64,000 bases of DNA from Bacillus sp. FJAT-22090 (GTDB lineage Bacteria; Bacillota; Bacilli; Bacillales_A; Planococcaceae): the NCBI RefSeq assembly GCF_007676755.1, contig NZ_VEBK01000001.1, positions 434,001 to 498,000 on the forward strand, written 5' to 3'. Position numbers and translations under genes: made by a program. This document shows positions 9,070 to 17,380 of the stretch, in pieces. Position 1 is the first letter of the stretch. Each line of letters opens with the position of its first letter. The notes beneath the pieces are model-generated. The model was not told where the DNA came from. It saw only the letters and a list, made by a program, of their open reading frames with translations, and did not search any database.

Positions 9070-9084
9070 TCATTGATCATCTCA

Positions 9085-10200
9085 TTATTTTCCAGCAAAA
9101 AATTCAGCAATTTTCTCTACAACATATTGTTGTTGTTCTTCTTTTAACTCTGGGAACATTGGTAGAGAAAGTGCTTCATTTGCAGCCTTTTCTGCTTTAG
9201 GGAAATCCCCTTCTTTATACCCTAAGCTTTCAAAAACAGGTTGAAGATGCAATGGTAGTGGGTAATAAATCATTGTAGCTACCCCATTTTCGTTTAAAAA
9301 GGCTTGCAACTCATCACGACGCTCCGTCAAAATTGTATATTGATGGAATACATGGTGGAATCCTTCTACTATAACAGGTGTTTTAACGTAGTCTGCTACT
9401 TTTTCATTCAATAAATTTGTGTAGAAGTCTGCATGTTTTCTACGTTGTTCACTCCATGTATCTAAATGAGGGAATTTTACGTTTAACACCGCAGCTTGTA
9501 GCTCGTCCAGTCTACTGTTATATCCAAGTACACTATGATAGTACTTTGGCTTAGAACCATGTACGCGAATCACACGGCTTTTTTCCGCAATGTCGTCATT
9601 ATTTGTTACAACCATACCGCCATCACCATATGCACCAAGGTTTTTCGTTGGGAAGAAACTATATGTCGCTGCATCTCCAAGTTCACCAACTGTATAATCG
9701 CCTTGTTTTGCACCGATTGCTTGTGCAGCATCTTCCACCACAACTAGATTATGCTTGTCCGCAATTTCACGAATGCGAACCATATCAGCCATTTGTCCAT
9801 ATAGATGTACAGGAATAATAGCTTTTGTTCGTTCAGTAATATGCTTTTCAATTTCTTCTGGATCTAAGTTAAATGAAACAGGATCTATATCTGCGTAAAC
9901 AGGTTTTGCTCCTGCTCTTGCAATTGCTCCACCTGTAGCAAAAAACGTAAATGGTGTTGTAATAACTTCATCTCCAGCACCGATTCCTGCCGCTTGTAGT
10001 GCGATATGAATTGCATCACTACCATTTCCACAGCCAATTCCATGCGCAACATGACTATACTTGGCAATGTCTGCTTCTAATTTTTTTACATTATCACCTA
10101 GGATAAAGTGTGAACTACTCATTACTCCATCTAAGGCTTCTAATACTTCACTTTTTAACGATGCATATTGCTCGGATAAATCTAACATTGGTACTTTCAT
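9085..10200 (-). CDS. wbpE: DegT/DnrJ/EryC1-family sugar aminotransferase (WbpE-like)
   Basis: The 371-residue PLP enzyme shows the family pattern: GCGNGSDAIHIAL near residue 56, VVVEDAAQAIGA with the cofactor-binding aspartate (D157), and the Schiff-base lysine K186 in FFPTKNLGAYGDGG. It transfers an amino group, usually from glutamate, to a keto sugar nucleotide. WbpE aminates the 3-keto product of WbpB to give UDP-2-acetamido-3-amino-glucuronate. The gene lies directly after tagO and before the Wzz gene, away from the other sugar enzymes but on the same strand. The ribosome site (GGTTGG/GGTG) is moderate. Other DegT sugar aminotransferases would look similar; context decides. Confidence 0.87.
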   Translation of the reverse strand: MKVPMLDLSEQYASLKSEVLEALDGVMSSSHFILGDNVKKLEADIAKYSHVAHGIGCGNGSDAIHIALQAAGIGAGDEVITTPFTFFATGGAIARAGAKPVYADIDPVSFNLDPEEIEKHITERTKAIIPVHLYGQMADMVRIREIADKHNLVVVEDAAQAIGAKQGDYTVGELGDAATYSFFPTKNLGAYGDGGMVVTNNDDIAEKSRVIRVHGSKPKYYHSVLGYNSRLDELQAAVLNVKFPHLDTWSEQRRKHADFYTNLLNEKVADYVKTPVIVEGFHHVFHQYTILTERRDELQAFLNENGVATMIYYPLPLHLQPVFESLGYKEGDFPKAEKAANEALSLPMFPELKEEQQQYVVEKIAEFFAGK

Positions 10201-10264
10201 TTCGTTTACACCAACCTATCAATGAATTAATTAATTTTATTATGTGAAAAGCGTAATGTTTTTA

Positions 10265-10382
10265 GCTTAGACTAAATGAAAACGTTTGTCATTCAAGGCG
10301 CGCCAGCACGAGGCGGAAGCGAAAAGAACTTAAGTTCATGAGCTTACAACGAAGAATGCGAGCGTTTTTCAACAGTCTAAGC
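10265..10382. repeat. About 118-nt intergenic element with 9-bp terminal inverted repeats
   Basis: GCTTAGACT (10265-10273) and its exact reverse complement AGTCTAAGC (10374-10382) bound a GC-rich stretch that fills nearly all of the wbpE-tagO gap. The arms extend imperfectly inwards (GAAAACG...GTCATTC against GAATGCGAGCGTTTTTC), so the element could fold into one long hairpin. Size and ends resemble small palindromic intergenic elements or MITEs. No open reading frame is inside. Confidence 0.45.
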
Positions 10383-10383
10383 G

Positions 10384-11448
10384 TTAATTGCGCTTATACC
10401 CAACAACTTTTTGGAAAACAGAAATAATTGGTCTATATTCTTCATGCACTAGCCCGATTTTCTCTGCCACAATTTCAAATGCAATTAAGATAAAGAGTAA
10501 AATAAATATTGCCCATCTTAATGTAAGTGTTTCAAATGTAATTGCCGAAATACTAAAGATCAAACCAAAACCATATATTACTAAAACAGTATTACGATGC
10601 GACAATCCAAGTGCTAATAAACGGTGATGCAAATGCGATTTATCGGCAACGGATATCGGTTTTCTATTTACAAGTCTGCGAATAATCGCAAACGAAGTAT
10701 CAAATATTGGCACACCTAAAATCATAATCGGCACGACAAAACTAAAGAGCGTCACACTTTTGAACAAGCCTAATAATGATAAGATGGCAATCGAATAACC
10801 TAAAAACATGGACCCTGTATCACCCATGAAAATTTTCGCTGGGTAAAAATTATGGAATAGAAATCCAAGTGTACTACCAAGTAATATTAAGGAAAGTGAA
10901 AGTATTAACACTTTGTCCCCAGAGAATGCTAAAAATGCAATACTTGCGAATACGATGGATGAAATACCAGCAGATAAACCATCAAGGCCATCAATTAAAT
11001 TAATTGCATTCGTAATAGCCAAAATCCAAAATAATGTCACAACGTATGAAAATATTCCAAGATCAAATACGCCGATGAACGGAATATTAAGTACTTCCAC
11101 AGTCAGGCCACTTCCCATTACTGCACATGCAGCCAAGATTTGACCTAACAGTTTGATCTTTGCAGATATCTCATATTTGTCATCTATTATTCCCAAAACA
11201 ATAATGATCAATGCACCCACCATTATTCCGGTAATCTTTGCCTCATATAATCCAGCTACGAAATAACCGACTGTTACCGCAAGAAAAATTGCAAGCCCAC
11301 CAAGTCGAGGCATTACGTTTTGATGAACTTTCCGCTTCGATGGTTTGTCTACGGCTCCTATTTTATGTGCAAGTTTTATGACAAGTGGCGTAACAGCTAT
11401 TGCCGTTACCATAGAAATGATAAAAGCAAGAAGTAATTTTATGTCCAA
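10384..11448 (-). CDS. tagO: Undecaprenyl-phosphate GlcNAc-1-phosphate transferase TagO
   Basis: This is an integral membrane glycosyl-1-phosphate transferase of the MraY/WecA family with about 10-11 helices. Visible motifs are the DDK loop (IIDDKYE), the NLIDGLDGLSAG catalytic aspartates, FMGDTGSMFLGY, and DKSHLHHRLLALG in the large cytoplasmic loop. It links GlcNAc-1-phosphate to undecaprenyl phosphate, the first lipid step of wall teichoic acid and of many surface polysaccharides. Motifs and spacing match Bacillus TagO closely. An ATG exists at 11457, but AAGGA lies only 1-2 nt from it and is well spaced for the TTG at 11448 (354 residues). It heads the polysaccharide operon and may serve both it and teichoic acid synthesis. 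Confidence 0.9.
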   Translation of the reverse strand: MDIKLLLAFIISMVTAIAVTPLVIKLAHKIGAVDKPSKRKVHQNVMPRLGGLAIFLAVTVGYFVAGLYEAKITGIMVGALIIIVLGIIDDKYEISAKIKLLGQILAACAVMGSGLTVEVLNIPFIGVFDLGIFSYVVTLFWILAITNAINLIDGLDGLSAGISSIVFASIAFLAFSGDKVLILSLSLILLGSTLGFLFHNFYPAKIFMGDTGSMFLGYSIAILSLLGLFKSVTLFSFVVPIMILGVPIFDTSFAIIRRLVNRKPISVADKSHLHHRLLALGLSHRNTVLVIYGFGLIFSISAITFETLTLRWAIFILLFILIAFEIVAEKIGLVHEEYRPIISVFQKVVGYKRN

Positions 11449-11540
11449 AAATATCATCCTTGTTTTTTTATATTTTCATTGATTGTGAAGTTCCTCTTTC
11501 AGTAGACGAAATAGCAACATGAAAGTTTCTTCAATGACTC

Positions 11541-11570
11541 ATTATACTATAAAAATAGATTTGTAACCAA
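11541..11570 (-). promoter_or_regulatory. Candidate sigma-A promoter of the tagO/polysaccharide operon
   Basis: On the minus strand TTGGTT (-35) and TATAAT (-10) are separated by 18 nt, about 95 nt before the tagO start. It is the only good match in this gap and follows the terminator of the preceding unit. Confidence 0.5.
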
Positions 11571-11590
11571 GTATATTATAAAGAAAGAAA

Positions 11591-11632
11591 AGACTGACTT
11601 TTCGCCTTATTATAGGCAAAAGTCAGTCTTTT
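11591..11632 (-). terminator. Bidirectional intrinsic terminator after the 136-residue gene
   Basis: AGACTGACTTTT(C)GCC pairs with GGCAAAAGTCAGTCT across a 7-nt loop, about a 15-bp stem with one bulge. T-rich tails lie on both sides. It separates the 11730-12140 gene from tagO. Confidence 0.85.
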
Positions 11633-11748
11633 GATGCGCGGCTTATTAAGTATAAATTCCCTAAAAGTAACAGTCTAACATAAAAAACTAGTACCGTTCC
11701 AATTCCTAACAAAGGCGTTTCCGCATTTTTTATGAAAACTCTGGCCAA
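11623..11748 (-). CDS. Possible 41-residue membrane peptide overlapping the next gene
   Basis: A TTG at 11748 opens a 41-codon frame overlapping the last six codons of the 136-residue gene in another frame. Its TGA lies inside the terminator stem. The product has one hydrophobic segment (ETPLLGIGTVLVFYVRLLLLGNLYLI) between charged ends. There is no clear ribosome site. T-rich DNA often yields hydrophobic frames by chance, so this is weakly supported. Confidence 0.18.
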   Translation of the reverse strand: MARVFIKNAETPLLGIGTVLVFYVRLLLLGNLYLISRASKD

Positions 11749-12140
11749 TTTGTTTGATACGCATCGCCCTCTATTTTAGCGAGAGTACGGTATTTAAAAG
11801 GAACTAGTTCATCCAACTGTAATTCTTCTAATGCTCTTTCTAATGGTAATAGCTGAAAACTATCGTCTTCTTCAATAATCAAGTATGCTCCTACCACTTT
11901 TCCGTTTTCTTTCGTATTGATGCGAATGAAAGCTGGGAAAAACAAATCATTACTTGATTGGATAACAGAAGAAGCTAGCACTACATCTTTACCATCTTCG
12001 ACGATATTATCTTGATCAATTTTGTCAAATACTTTTACAGCCCAAGCTTGACGCTTATAATAACCTATTACTTTTGGAGCATTTTCTTCCAATGAAGAAC
12101 TAGGTGAAGCATTTTCTTTATTTTTTTCTTCCGAATACAT
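11730..12140 (-). CDS. Conserved-looking hypothetical protein, 136 residues
   Basis: I do not recognise this family. A strong GGAGGGA site precedes the ATG. The first 20 residues are low-complexity and acidic (MYSEEKNKENASPSSSLEEN), with no signal peptide or membrane helix, so it should be cytoplasmic. The remainder is acidic and looks like a mixed beta protein: GYYKRQAWAVKVFDKI, then VVLASSVIQSS, then KVVGAYLIIEEDD. It is a single-gene unit, bounded by the terminator at 11591 and by a repeat-bearing gap upstream. Codon use looks native. Confidence 0.7.
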   Translation of the reverse strand: MYSEEKNKENASPSSSLEENAPKVIGYYKRQAWAVKVFDKIDQDNIVEDGKDVVLASSVIQSSNDLFFPAFIRINTKENGKVVGAYLIIEEDDSFQLLPLERALEELQLDELVPFKYRTLAKIEGDAYQTNWPEFS

Positions 12141-12289
12141 GTACTTCCCTCCACAGTTAGCAAAAATCCATACTGATTACGTTATCATACATCCAAAAGG
12201 TTGGCAACTTCTAATACTTTTTAACCCCTCTTAATAGGAGTTTGGGAGCATAGAAAAGAGTAAGTGCACTTTACATAGTTGATATTCCG

Positions 12290-12342
12290 AAGCTTTCCAC
12301 TCGCTTTACCGCTGGAGTGGAAGCGTCCGTCTGCAACGTTAA
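12290..12342. repeat. Intergenic palindrome, possible dispersed repeat
   Basis: TTCCACTC and GAGTGGAA form an 8-bp inverted pair around GCTTTACCGCTG, followed by GCGTCCGTCTGCAACG. The stretch is GC-richer than its surroundings and shares CCGCTGGAGT with the fragment at 7150-7170. It lies downstream of the glycosidase gene, but has no T-run there, so it is not a plain terminator. The rest of this gap (12141-12385) shows nothing else. Confidence 0.45.
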
Positions 12343-12385
12343 TCACCATTATAGTTTGACTGGATTTAACTTATTTAAAACTTTG

Positions 12386-14890
12386 CTAGTCTTTATAAAT
12401 CGCTTGGATGTCATCAATAATAATTTCACCAGTTGATTTATTTGCATTTTCTGTTTGCATGTAACGTACTGGTAAATCCATTTTAAGTGGATATGCAAGA
12501 CCCGTTGGAACTTCTGCAGTTACGAATCTCCAATCAGTCCAATTCACATTTTTATCAAAATCTAATTGAATTGCCTTACCTGATGCATCTACTACTTGCG
12601 ATCTTAACCAATTTCCTTTGCCATCACCTTTAACCCACATACCAATCTTTTTAGCAGGCGTACTAATCGTCAATTTAGTTTTAGCACTTACATACGCTCC
12701 AGAAGTTCCAGAGGTACCTGTAAAATCATAAACAAGTTTAATAGCTTTGGATCCATCGCGATCATTGGTAACAGATTGAACAGAAACTGATTTTACTCGG
12801 TCTCCAGTTGCTTCGTAGTTCGTGATGCCTTTATTAAATGATTCTAAAATTGTAGGTGCAACATCTCCTACTATAACTGGAATAGTTAATGATTTAGTAC
12901 CGTACTTCACTGTAATCGTTCCTACACCATCTTTGTTTGGTGCTGTAAATTTCCCATTTGCTTGTATCGTTCCAACAGTAGTAGACCAGTTAAACGCACT
13001 TGCTTCAGTTATTACTGCTTGTCCATTTTTCATACCATTAGCTGTAAGTTGTACTGTTTGACCTTTTGCCACTTGCACAGAGCTTTGGGCTGCTGAAATA
13101 CTATCTAATGTATTCGTTACTTTTAGTTGAATATTAGTAGTTTTTCCATCATACGTCACTACACCTGCGTAAGTTCCTGGCTTAGCATTAACGACTTGTT
13201 TACCATTAGTAGAAGTTAAAATGGAAGAAGTAACTTTTCCATTTCCTGATATAGCTACCGGATTCATATATTGGTCAATTCCTTTAACCGGAACGGACAG
13301 ATCTGTATATGAAGCTCCTTCGAATACTTCTAATACATTAGACTTTGGTGCTATAGTAGCCACCGCACCTGTTTTATATTTACTAATAAATAACAAAGAG
13401 TTTGAAACGGAACGCTCTGGACCATCTGAAGGCTTATTTTGAACGGTTACTTTGCTATCTCCGAGTTCTCGAGTTACTACGGTAGATGAACCACCACCAT
13501 CAAAAGTCATCGCATAATTTGCCCCTAGATCTTTCATTAGTTTGGCAGTATTTTGTAAAGTTAATCCCTTACTATTTGTAGATCTTCCATCAATAACCGC
13601 CGTAAAAATACTTCCATCTTTTTTAATACCTACTGCAGTACGCGGTGCTACTCCAGCGACTTTAATCGTCTGTATTACTCCGTTTTTCACTAAATGATAG
13701 CGGCCACCTACAGATTCGCGCACATCATTCCATTCTGCTGGAGTAAAACTAGTTTGTATTTCTATTTTGTCTCCGACTTGTATACCTTGTAAAAAGTTAG
13801 CAGCTAGGTTATGTCCGGATAAGATGATTTCACCGCTGTTTAATTTCGCGTTTCCAACACCTGTAACATTTTCAAGAACGGTTCCAGTTAATATTTCTTT
13901 TCCATTCAACTTGCCTGATTCTATTTTCACTCTTACTTCAGTTCCAAGTTCATTTGTAGCAGTTGTTGCAGCAAAGTCTCTTGTATAAAGAACTAAGTTG
14001 TTTGCTGCTCTTTTTCTATTAACAGAGTTAATAGTGTATGATTGTTGGCCATTAACAGTAAGATTCATTTTCACTTGTGGAGCTCCAATTATCGCTTTGC
14101 CGTCTGCTTTGATCCCTAAAACCGCTAACTCGTTAATAGCAGTTTGTGGAGTCGCTACAATAGAACCATCCATCATCATTAAGTCAACAGGTTGTCCCTG
14201 TTTATCAAAATAGTCAGCATTCACACCAGCCACAACATGATAAGAATCATTTTGAGGCACGCTATTCGCTTGGGATGAGGTTGTTTCTAATCCTACCAAT
14301 TGATCCTTCGCAAGCTCTGTTTTTAGTTCGATATTAGAAGTTTTACCATCATACTCAATTACAAATAGGTTTTGAGCACCAATAGCGCCATCAATATCGA
14401 AGTATTTTTTACGAATACCAGGAGCAAGTTGTGTAACTGCTTGGCTTAATACTTTCCCTCCCGTTAAAGTAGGAGTTGCCTCTGTTGGAAACAACTGAGA
14501 CGGATTACTAACGCCTGGTGCTGTACTTCCCTGTGCATTTTCAAGTTCTTTTAGTTTTGCTTTGGAAGGTGTTTTATACTCCACGTAGCCCGCCATTTTT
14601 GTAATGTACATGCCTCCGCCAAGGCCATATTGACCTCCGTATAAATTATCATACCGGTAAACACGATATTGCTCACCTGGTTTTAATACTCTTTCGAATA
14701 CTAATCTATCTGCCGTACGTTTCCATAGATTAATAGGTTTTACTACTTTAATCTTCCCTACTTGGCCAGGAACCATTAGTATGCCATCCCAATAAACTTT
14801 CGTAGTTGCAGCTTCAGCTTGACTTGGTTGGAATAGCGCCCCAGTGACAATTGCAAACATAGCAAAAAGGTAAAGCAATTTTCGTTTCAT
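12386..14890 (-). CDS. Secreted phosphodiester glycosidase-family protein (NAGPA domain)
   Basis: The 834-residue protein has a Sec signal peptide (basic start MKRK, hydrophobic core, QAEA-type cleavage near residue 27). An N-terminal domain of about 130 residues follows. The middle holds a NAGPA-type phosphodiester glycosidase domain ending in AVIDGRST, MTFDGGGSSTVV and PSDGPERSVSNSLLF (around residues 430-510). After that come an Ig-like Big-type repeat (about 595-675, QSSVQVAKGQTVQLTANG) and a C-terminal beta-sandwich, perhaps carbohydrate-binding. NAGPA enzymes hydrolyse sugar-phosphate diesters; in Firmicutes such proteins may act on teichoic acid or exopolysaccharide. No LPXTG or SLH anchor is visible, so it is secreted or glycan-bound. 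The neighbouring polysaccharide locus and SecA2 fit a cell-surface role. GAAGGAGAA precedes the ATG. Confidence 0.83.
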   Translation of the reverse strand: MKRKLLYLFAMFAIVTGALFQPSQAEAATTKVYWDGILMVPGQVGKIKVVKPINLWKRTADRLVFERVLKPGEQYRVYRYDNLYGGQYGLGGGMYITKMAGYVEYKTPSKAKLKELENAQGSTAPGVSNPSQLFPTEATPTLTGGKVLSQAVTQLAPGIRKKYFDIDGAIGAQNLFVIEYDGKTSNIELKTELAKDQLVGLETTSSQANSVPQNDSYHVVAGVNADYFDKQGQPVDLMMMDGSIVATPQTAINELAVLGIKADGKAIIGAPQVKMNLTVNGQQSYTINSVNRKRAANNLVLYTRDFAATTATNELGTEVRVKIESGKLNGKEILTGTVLENVTGVGNAKLNSGEIILSGHNLAANFLQGIQVGDKIEIQTSFTPAEWNDVRESVGGRYHLVKNGVIQTIKVAGVAPRTAVGIKKDGSIFTAVIDGRSTNSKGLTLQNTAKLMKDLGANYAMTFDGGGSSTVVTRELGDSKVTVQNKPSDGPERSVSNSLLFISKYKTGAVATIAPKSNVLEVFEGASYTDLSVPVKGIDQYMNPVAISGNGKVTSSILTSTNGKQVVNAKPGTYAGVVTYDGKTTNIQLKVTNTLDSISAAQSSVQVAKGQTVQLTANGMKNGQAVITEASAFNWSTTVGTIQANGKFTAPNKDGVGTITVKYGTKSLTIPVIVGDVAPTILESFNKGITNYEATGDRVKSVSVQSVTNDRDGSKAIKLVYDFTGTSGTSGAYVSAKTKLTISTPAKKIGMWVKGDGKGNWLRSQVVDASGKAIQLDFDKNVNWTDWRFVTAEVPTGLAYPLKMDLPVRYMQTENANKSTGEIIIDDIQAIYKD

Positions 14891-14923
14891 TTAGTTACAT
14901 TCTCCTTCATTTCCATGATCAAA

Positions 14924-17146
14924 CTATTTTTGCTCTTTTTGTTGTTGCTCTCTATTTTGTTCGATTGTGTATTTCCATAAATTACTTCCATTATAAAAAT
15001 ACAGGTTTCCACTGGCATCTTTTACAAGCCCATAAACCCCTTTATCTTTTAACCACTCTACTTCTAACGTATCTTTTGTTACTCTAAATAGTTTCCCTTC
15101 AACACTTCCATAAATATATCCATCTGGGCCTTCTACAATTTGAGCATTACGGAATCTTCCAGAAATTAACTCCAATAACTCAACGGATCTAACATCTGTC
15201 CATTCATCCTTATAAACAAATAGCTCTCCATCAGCCATTCCCCATACATTATTGTCTTTATCAACTATTAAACTTGTAATCATACTCGAGTCAAATGGTA
15301 GATGAATATACTTTTTGTCTTCCGGGTTGTTTCTATTGAAATAGAATAGTCTTGCTCCTCTTGGATTTACTTGCTGATTCGCATGAATCGAAGTTCCCCC
15401 AAAAATTTGCGTTCCTCTACTAACTAATGAAACGATACTTTGGTTATAAATATAATTCTCAAAAATCTCCATTTTCTCTGATTCTGTATTATAGAAAGCT
15501 AGAGCGCCGCCACCAACACTTGCATCTGGTAAAGTTCCGAATACGATCTCTTTCCCATTATTGTATGGAGCTACTGCAGTCGTTCTTTCTTGTCCATATT
15601 CTTTCATGCGAATAACTTCTTTTGGATTACCTGTATCCCACGGAAGTGAACGATCATACACTAGTAATCTAGCAAGTGGATATGCACCAATATATAATTT
15701 GTTATTAACTTCAAACATCGATTCTATTTGACTAATTTTTTGATATAATTCTTTGTCTCCAGTTGCAAGGTCATATACACCAAGACCACCTGACATAAAA
15801 CCATTTGCATAGATTTTTTTACCATCTTCGCTGGAAGCTAATGAATATAATTCTACTGGTTGTTCAGGCAATTCAAATTGAAGGTGTTGCATTTGGCCTG
15901 TTTGTGGATTGTATTCGAATAATTGTCCTAAATTATCTACCATACCGGATAAAATCCATTCTTTTGGTTCTTCTTCTAAATCTGTTTGTCCAGAAGACTT
16001 TTCATTAAATGCTTTTTCAAATAATGCTTCGAGGTCTACCTCTTCTTCATCTGGTTTCGGATCTTGCACGGTTTTATCGTCTTTTTTTATTATAAAGTCT
16101 AGATTAATCGCTTCAGTTCCTTTAGGTAAAAATAGCCCAAGCTCTGTATGTGCTTTTGTTTCGAAATCATATCTGATTAATTGTTGTGCTTTTGTATAAT
16201 ACAAAGATTTCCCATCTGGTGATAGCGTCGAAAGAGTTTTTGAATTCAGCTCAAACTCATCCACAATTTTCAGTGTTTTTCTATCAAAAACTACTGCTAC
16301 ATTGGAGGGATACATTCTTGCAACTACATAGTCATCTGTTAATACTAAATCCTGTGCATATTTTTCAGACATATATTTTGGCGGTAAAAATGAGGTAAAG
16401 TTTTTAGTACCCCGTTTCTTTACTAATAAGTCCATTGGAGAACCAATAGATACAAAGATTTCATCTGTCTCTTCATCTGCTACGACTGCTTTTACAAATT
16501 CTTTACGTTTGCGGATTTGTCCAAACTCTTCTATTTCATTTGTTTTTGTATCGAAAGAAACAAGCGCTCCACCGTATGCGGAACCAGCATATACTTTATT
16601 GCCAGAAACGAATAAGTCTTGGATAGAAGTATCACTTTTATTAGAAAAAAGTGGTCCATGATTTTCAAACACTTCTGTATTTGGGTCATAGCTGTAAAGC
16701 ACGCTTGAAACTGATCCTCCAACCCAAAGTTTTCCATCTTCATCTACATCAAGACCCCATGCACTTTGAGAATCTTCTAATGTAAACGTATGTATTATTT
16801 CTTTTGTTTGATAATTTACAACTACCAATGCCGTCGGTGCTCCATGCATGATGTAATAAATGAAATATTCTCCATTGTCATTAGCGGCAATTTTCGATAA
16901 AAGAGCGGAAGATTTAAAAACCATCGGCCCTAAATTTTCATATCCTTCTAGCTTTACTTCTTCCTGTGGCTTTTCCTCTATGGCATTTTCTAACCATTCC
17001 TCAACGCTACCCTCAACTGTTTCCTCGTTTGTTCCTATGGCTTTTTCCACTACTTCGTTTGGCTTAGTTAACTCTTCCGCATAGGCTACACTATTTATTG
17101 GTGCAGCTAACATTGCAGCCATCATTGGAATATAAATCTTCTTCAA
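14924..17146 (-). CDS. Secreted beta-propeller protein of unknown function
   Basis: An ATG-initiated frame opens at 17185, but AAAGGGG is spaced 8 nt from the TTG at 17146, which also gives a clean signal peptide (KKIYIPMMAAMLAAPINSVAYA). The mature protein is about 715 residues. It has a short acidic linker, then repeated blade-like strands (LWVGGSVSSVLYSYDPNT, KVYAGSAYGGALVSFDTKT, FGGTSIHAN, NVWGMADGELFVYK) typical of two seven-bladed WD40/PQQ-like propellers split by an acidic segment around residues 365-395. No catalytic motif is seen; propellers usually bind proteins or glycans. It is next to the NAGPA gene on the same strand and divergent from secA2, and may be an accessory-Sec substrate. 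That is context only. Confidence 0.7.
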   Translation of the reverse strand: MKKIYIPMMAAMLAAPINSVAYAEELTKPNEVVEKAIGTNEETVEGSVEEWLENAIEEKPQEEVKLEGYENLGPMVFKSSALLSKIAANDNGEYFIYYIMHGAPTALVVVNYQTKEIIHTFTLEDSQSAWGLDVDEDGKLWVGGSVSSVLYSYDPNTEVFENHGPLFSNKSDTSIQDLFVSGNKVYAGSAYGGALVSFDTKTNEIEEFGQIRKRKEFVKAVVADEETDEIFVSIGSPMDLLVKKRGTKNFTSFLPPKYMSEKYAQDLVLTDDYVVARMYPSNVAVVFDRKTLKIVDEFELNSKTLSTLSPDGKSLYYTKAQQLIRYDFETKAHTELGLFLPKGTEAINLDFIIKKDDKTVQDPKPDEEEVDLEALFEKAFNEKSSGQTDLEEEPKEWILSGMVDNLGQLFEYNPQTGQMQHLQFELPEQPVELYSLASSEDGKKIYANGFMSGGLGVYDLATGDKELYQKISQIESMFEVNNKLYIGAYPLARLLVYDRSLPWDTGNPKEVIRMKEYGQERTTAVAPYNNGKEIVFGTLPDASVGGGALAFYNTESEKMEIFENYIYNQSIVSLVSRGTQIFGGTSIHANQQVNPRGARLFYFNRNNPEDKKYIHLPFDSSMITSLIVDKDNNVWGMADGELFVYKDEWTDVRSVELLELISGRFRNAQIVEGPDGYIYGSVEGKLFRVTKDTLEVEWLKDKGVYGLVKDASGNLYFYNGSNLWKYTIEQNREQQQKEQK

Positions 17147-17338
17147 CTTTAAAACCCCTTTCCATATATATTTTAACATTAACATCTATTGGTAACATTT
17201 AAAACTTATAGTTGTAATATAATTGAAACATTAGTAAAAGAAATTCTAGATTTCCATTAAAAGCTCTTGACACAACTGAAGGAAACTTAACCGCTATTTA
17301 ATTTAGTTAAGTTTGAAAATGCTTGCAAGTTAGTTTCA

Positions 17339-17347
17339 TGATATAAT
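17339..17347 (+). promoter_or_regulatory. Candidate extended -10 promoter of secA2
   Basis: TGATATAAT is an extended -10 element 34 nt before the secA2 start. The -35 region is poor, as is common with extended -10 promoters. Confidence 0.45.
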
Positions 17348-17380
17348 AGGCTGTGGAATTTAAAAGTAGGGAGAATGAAC

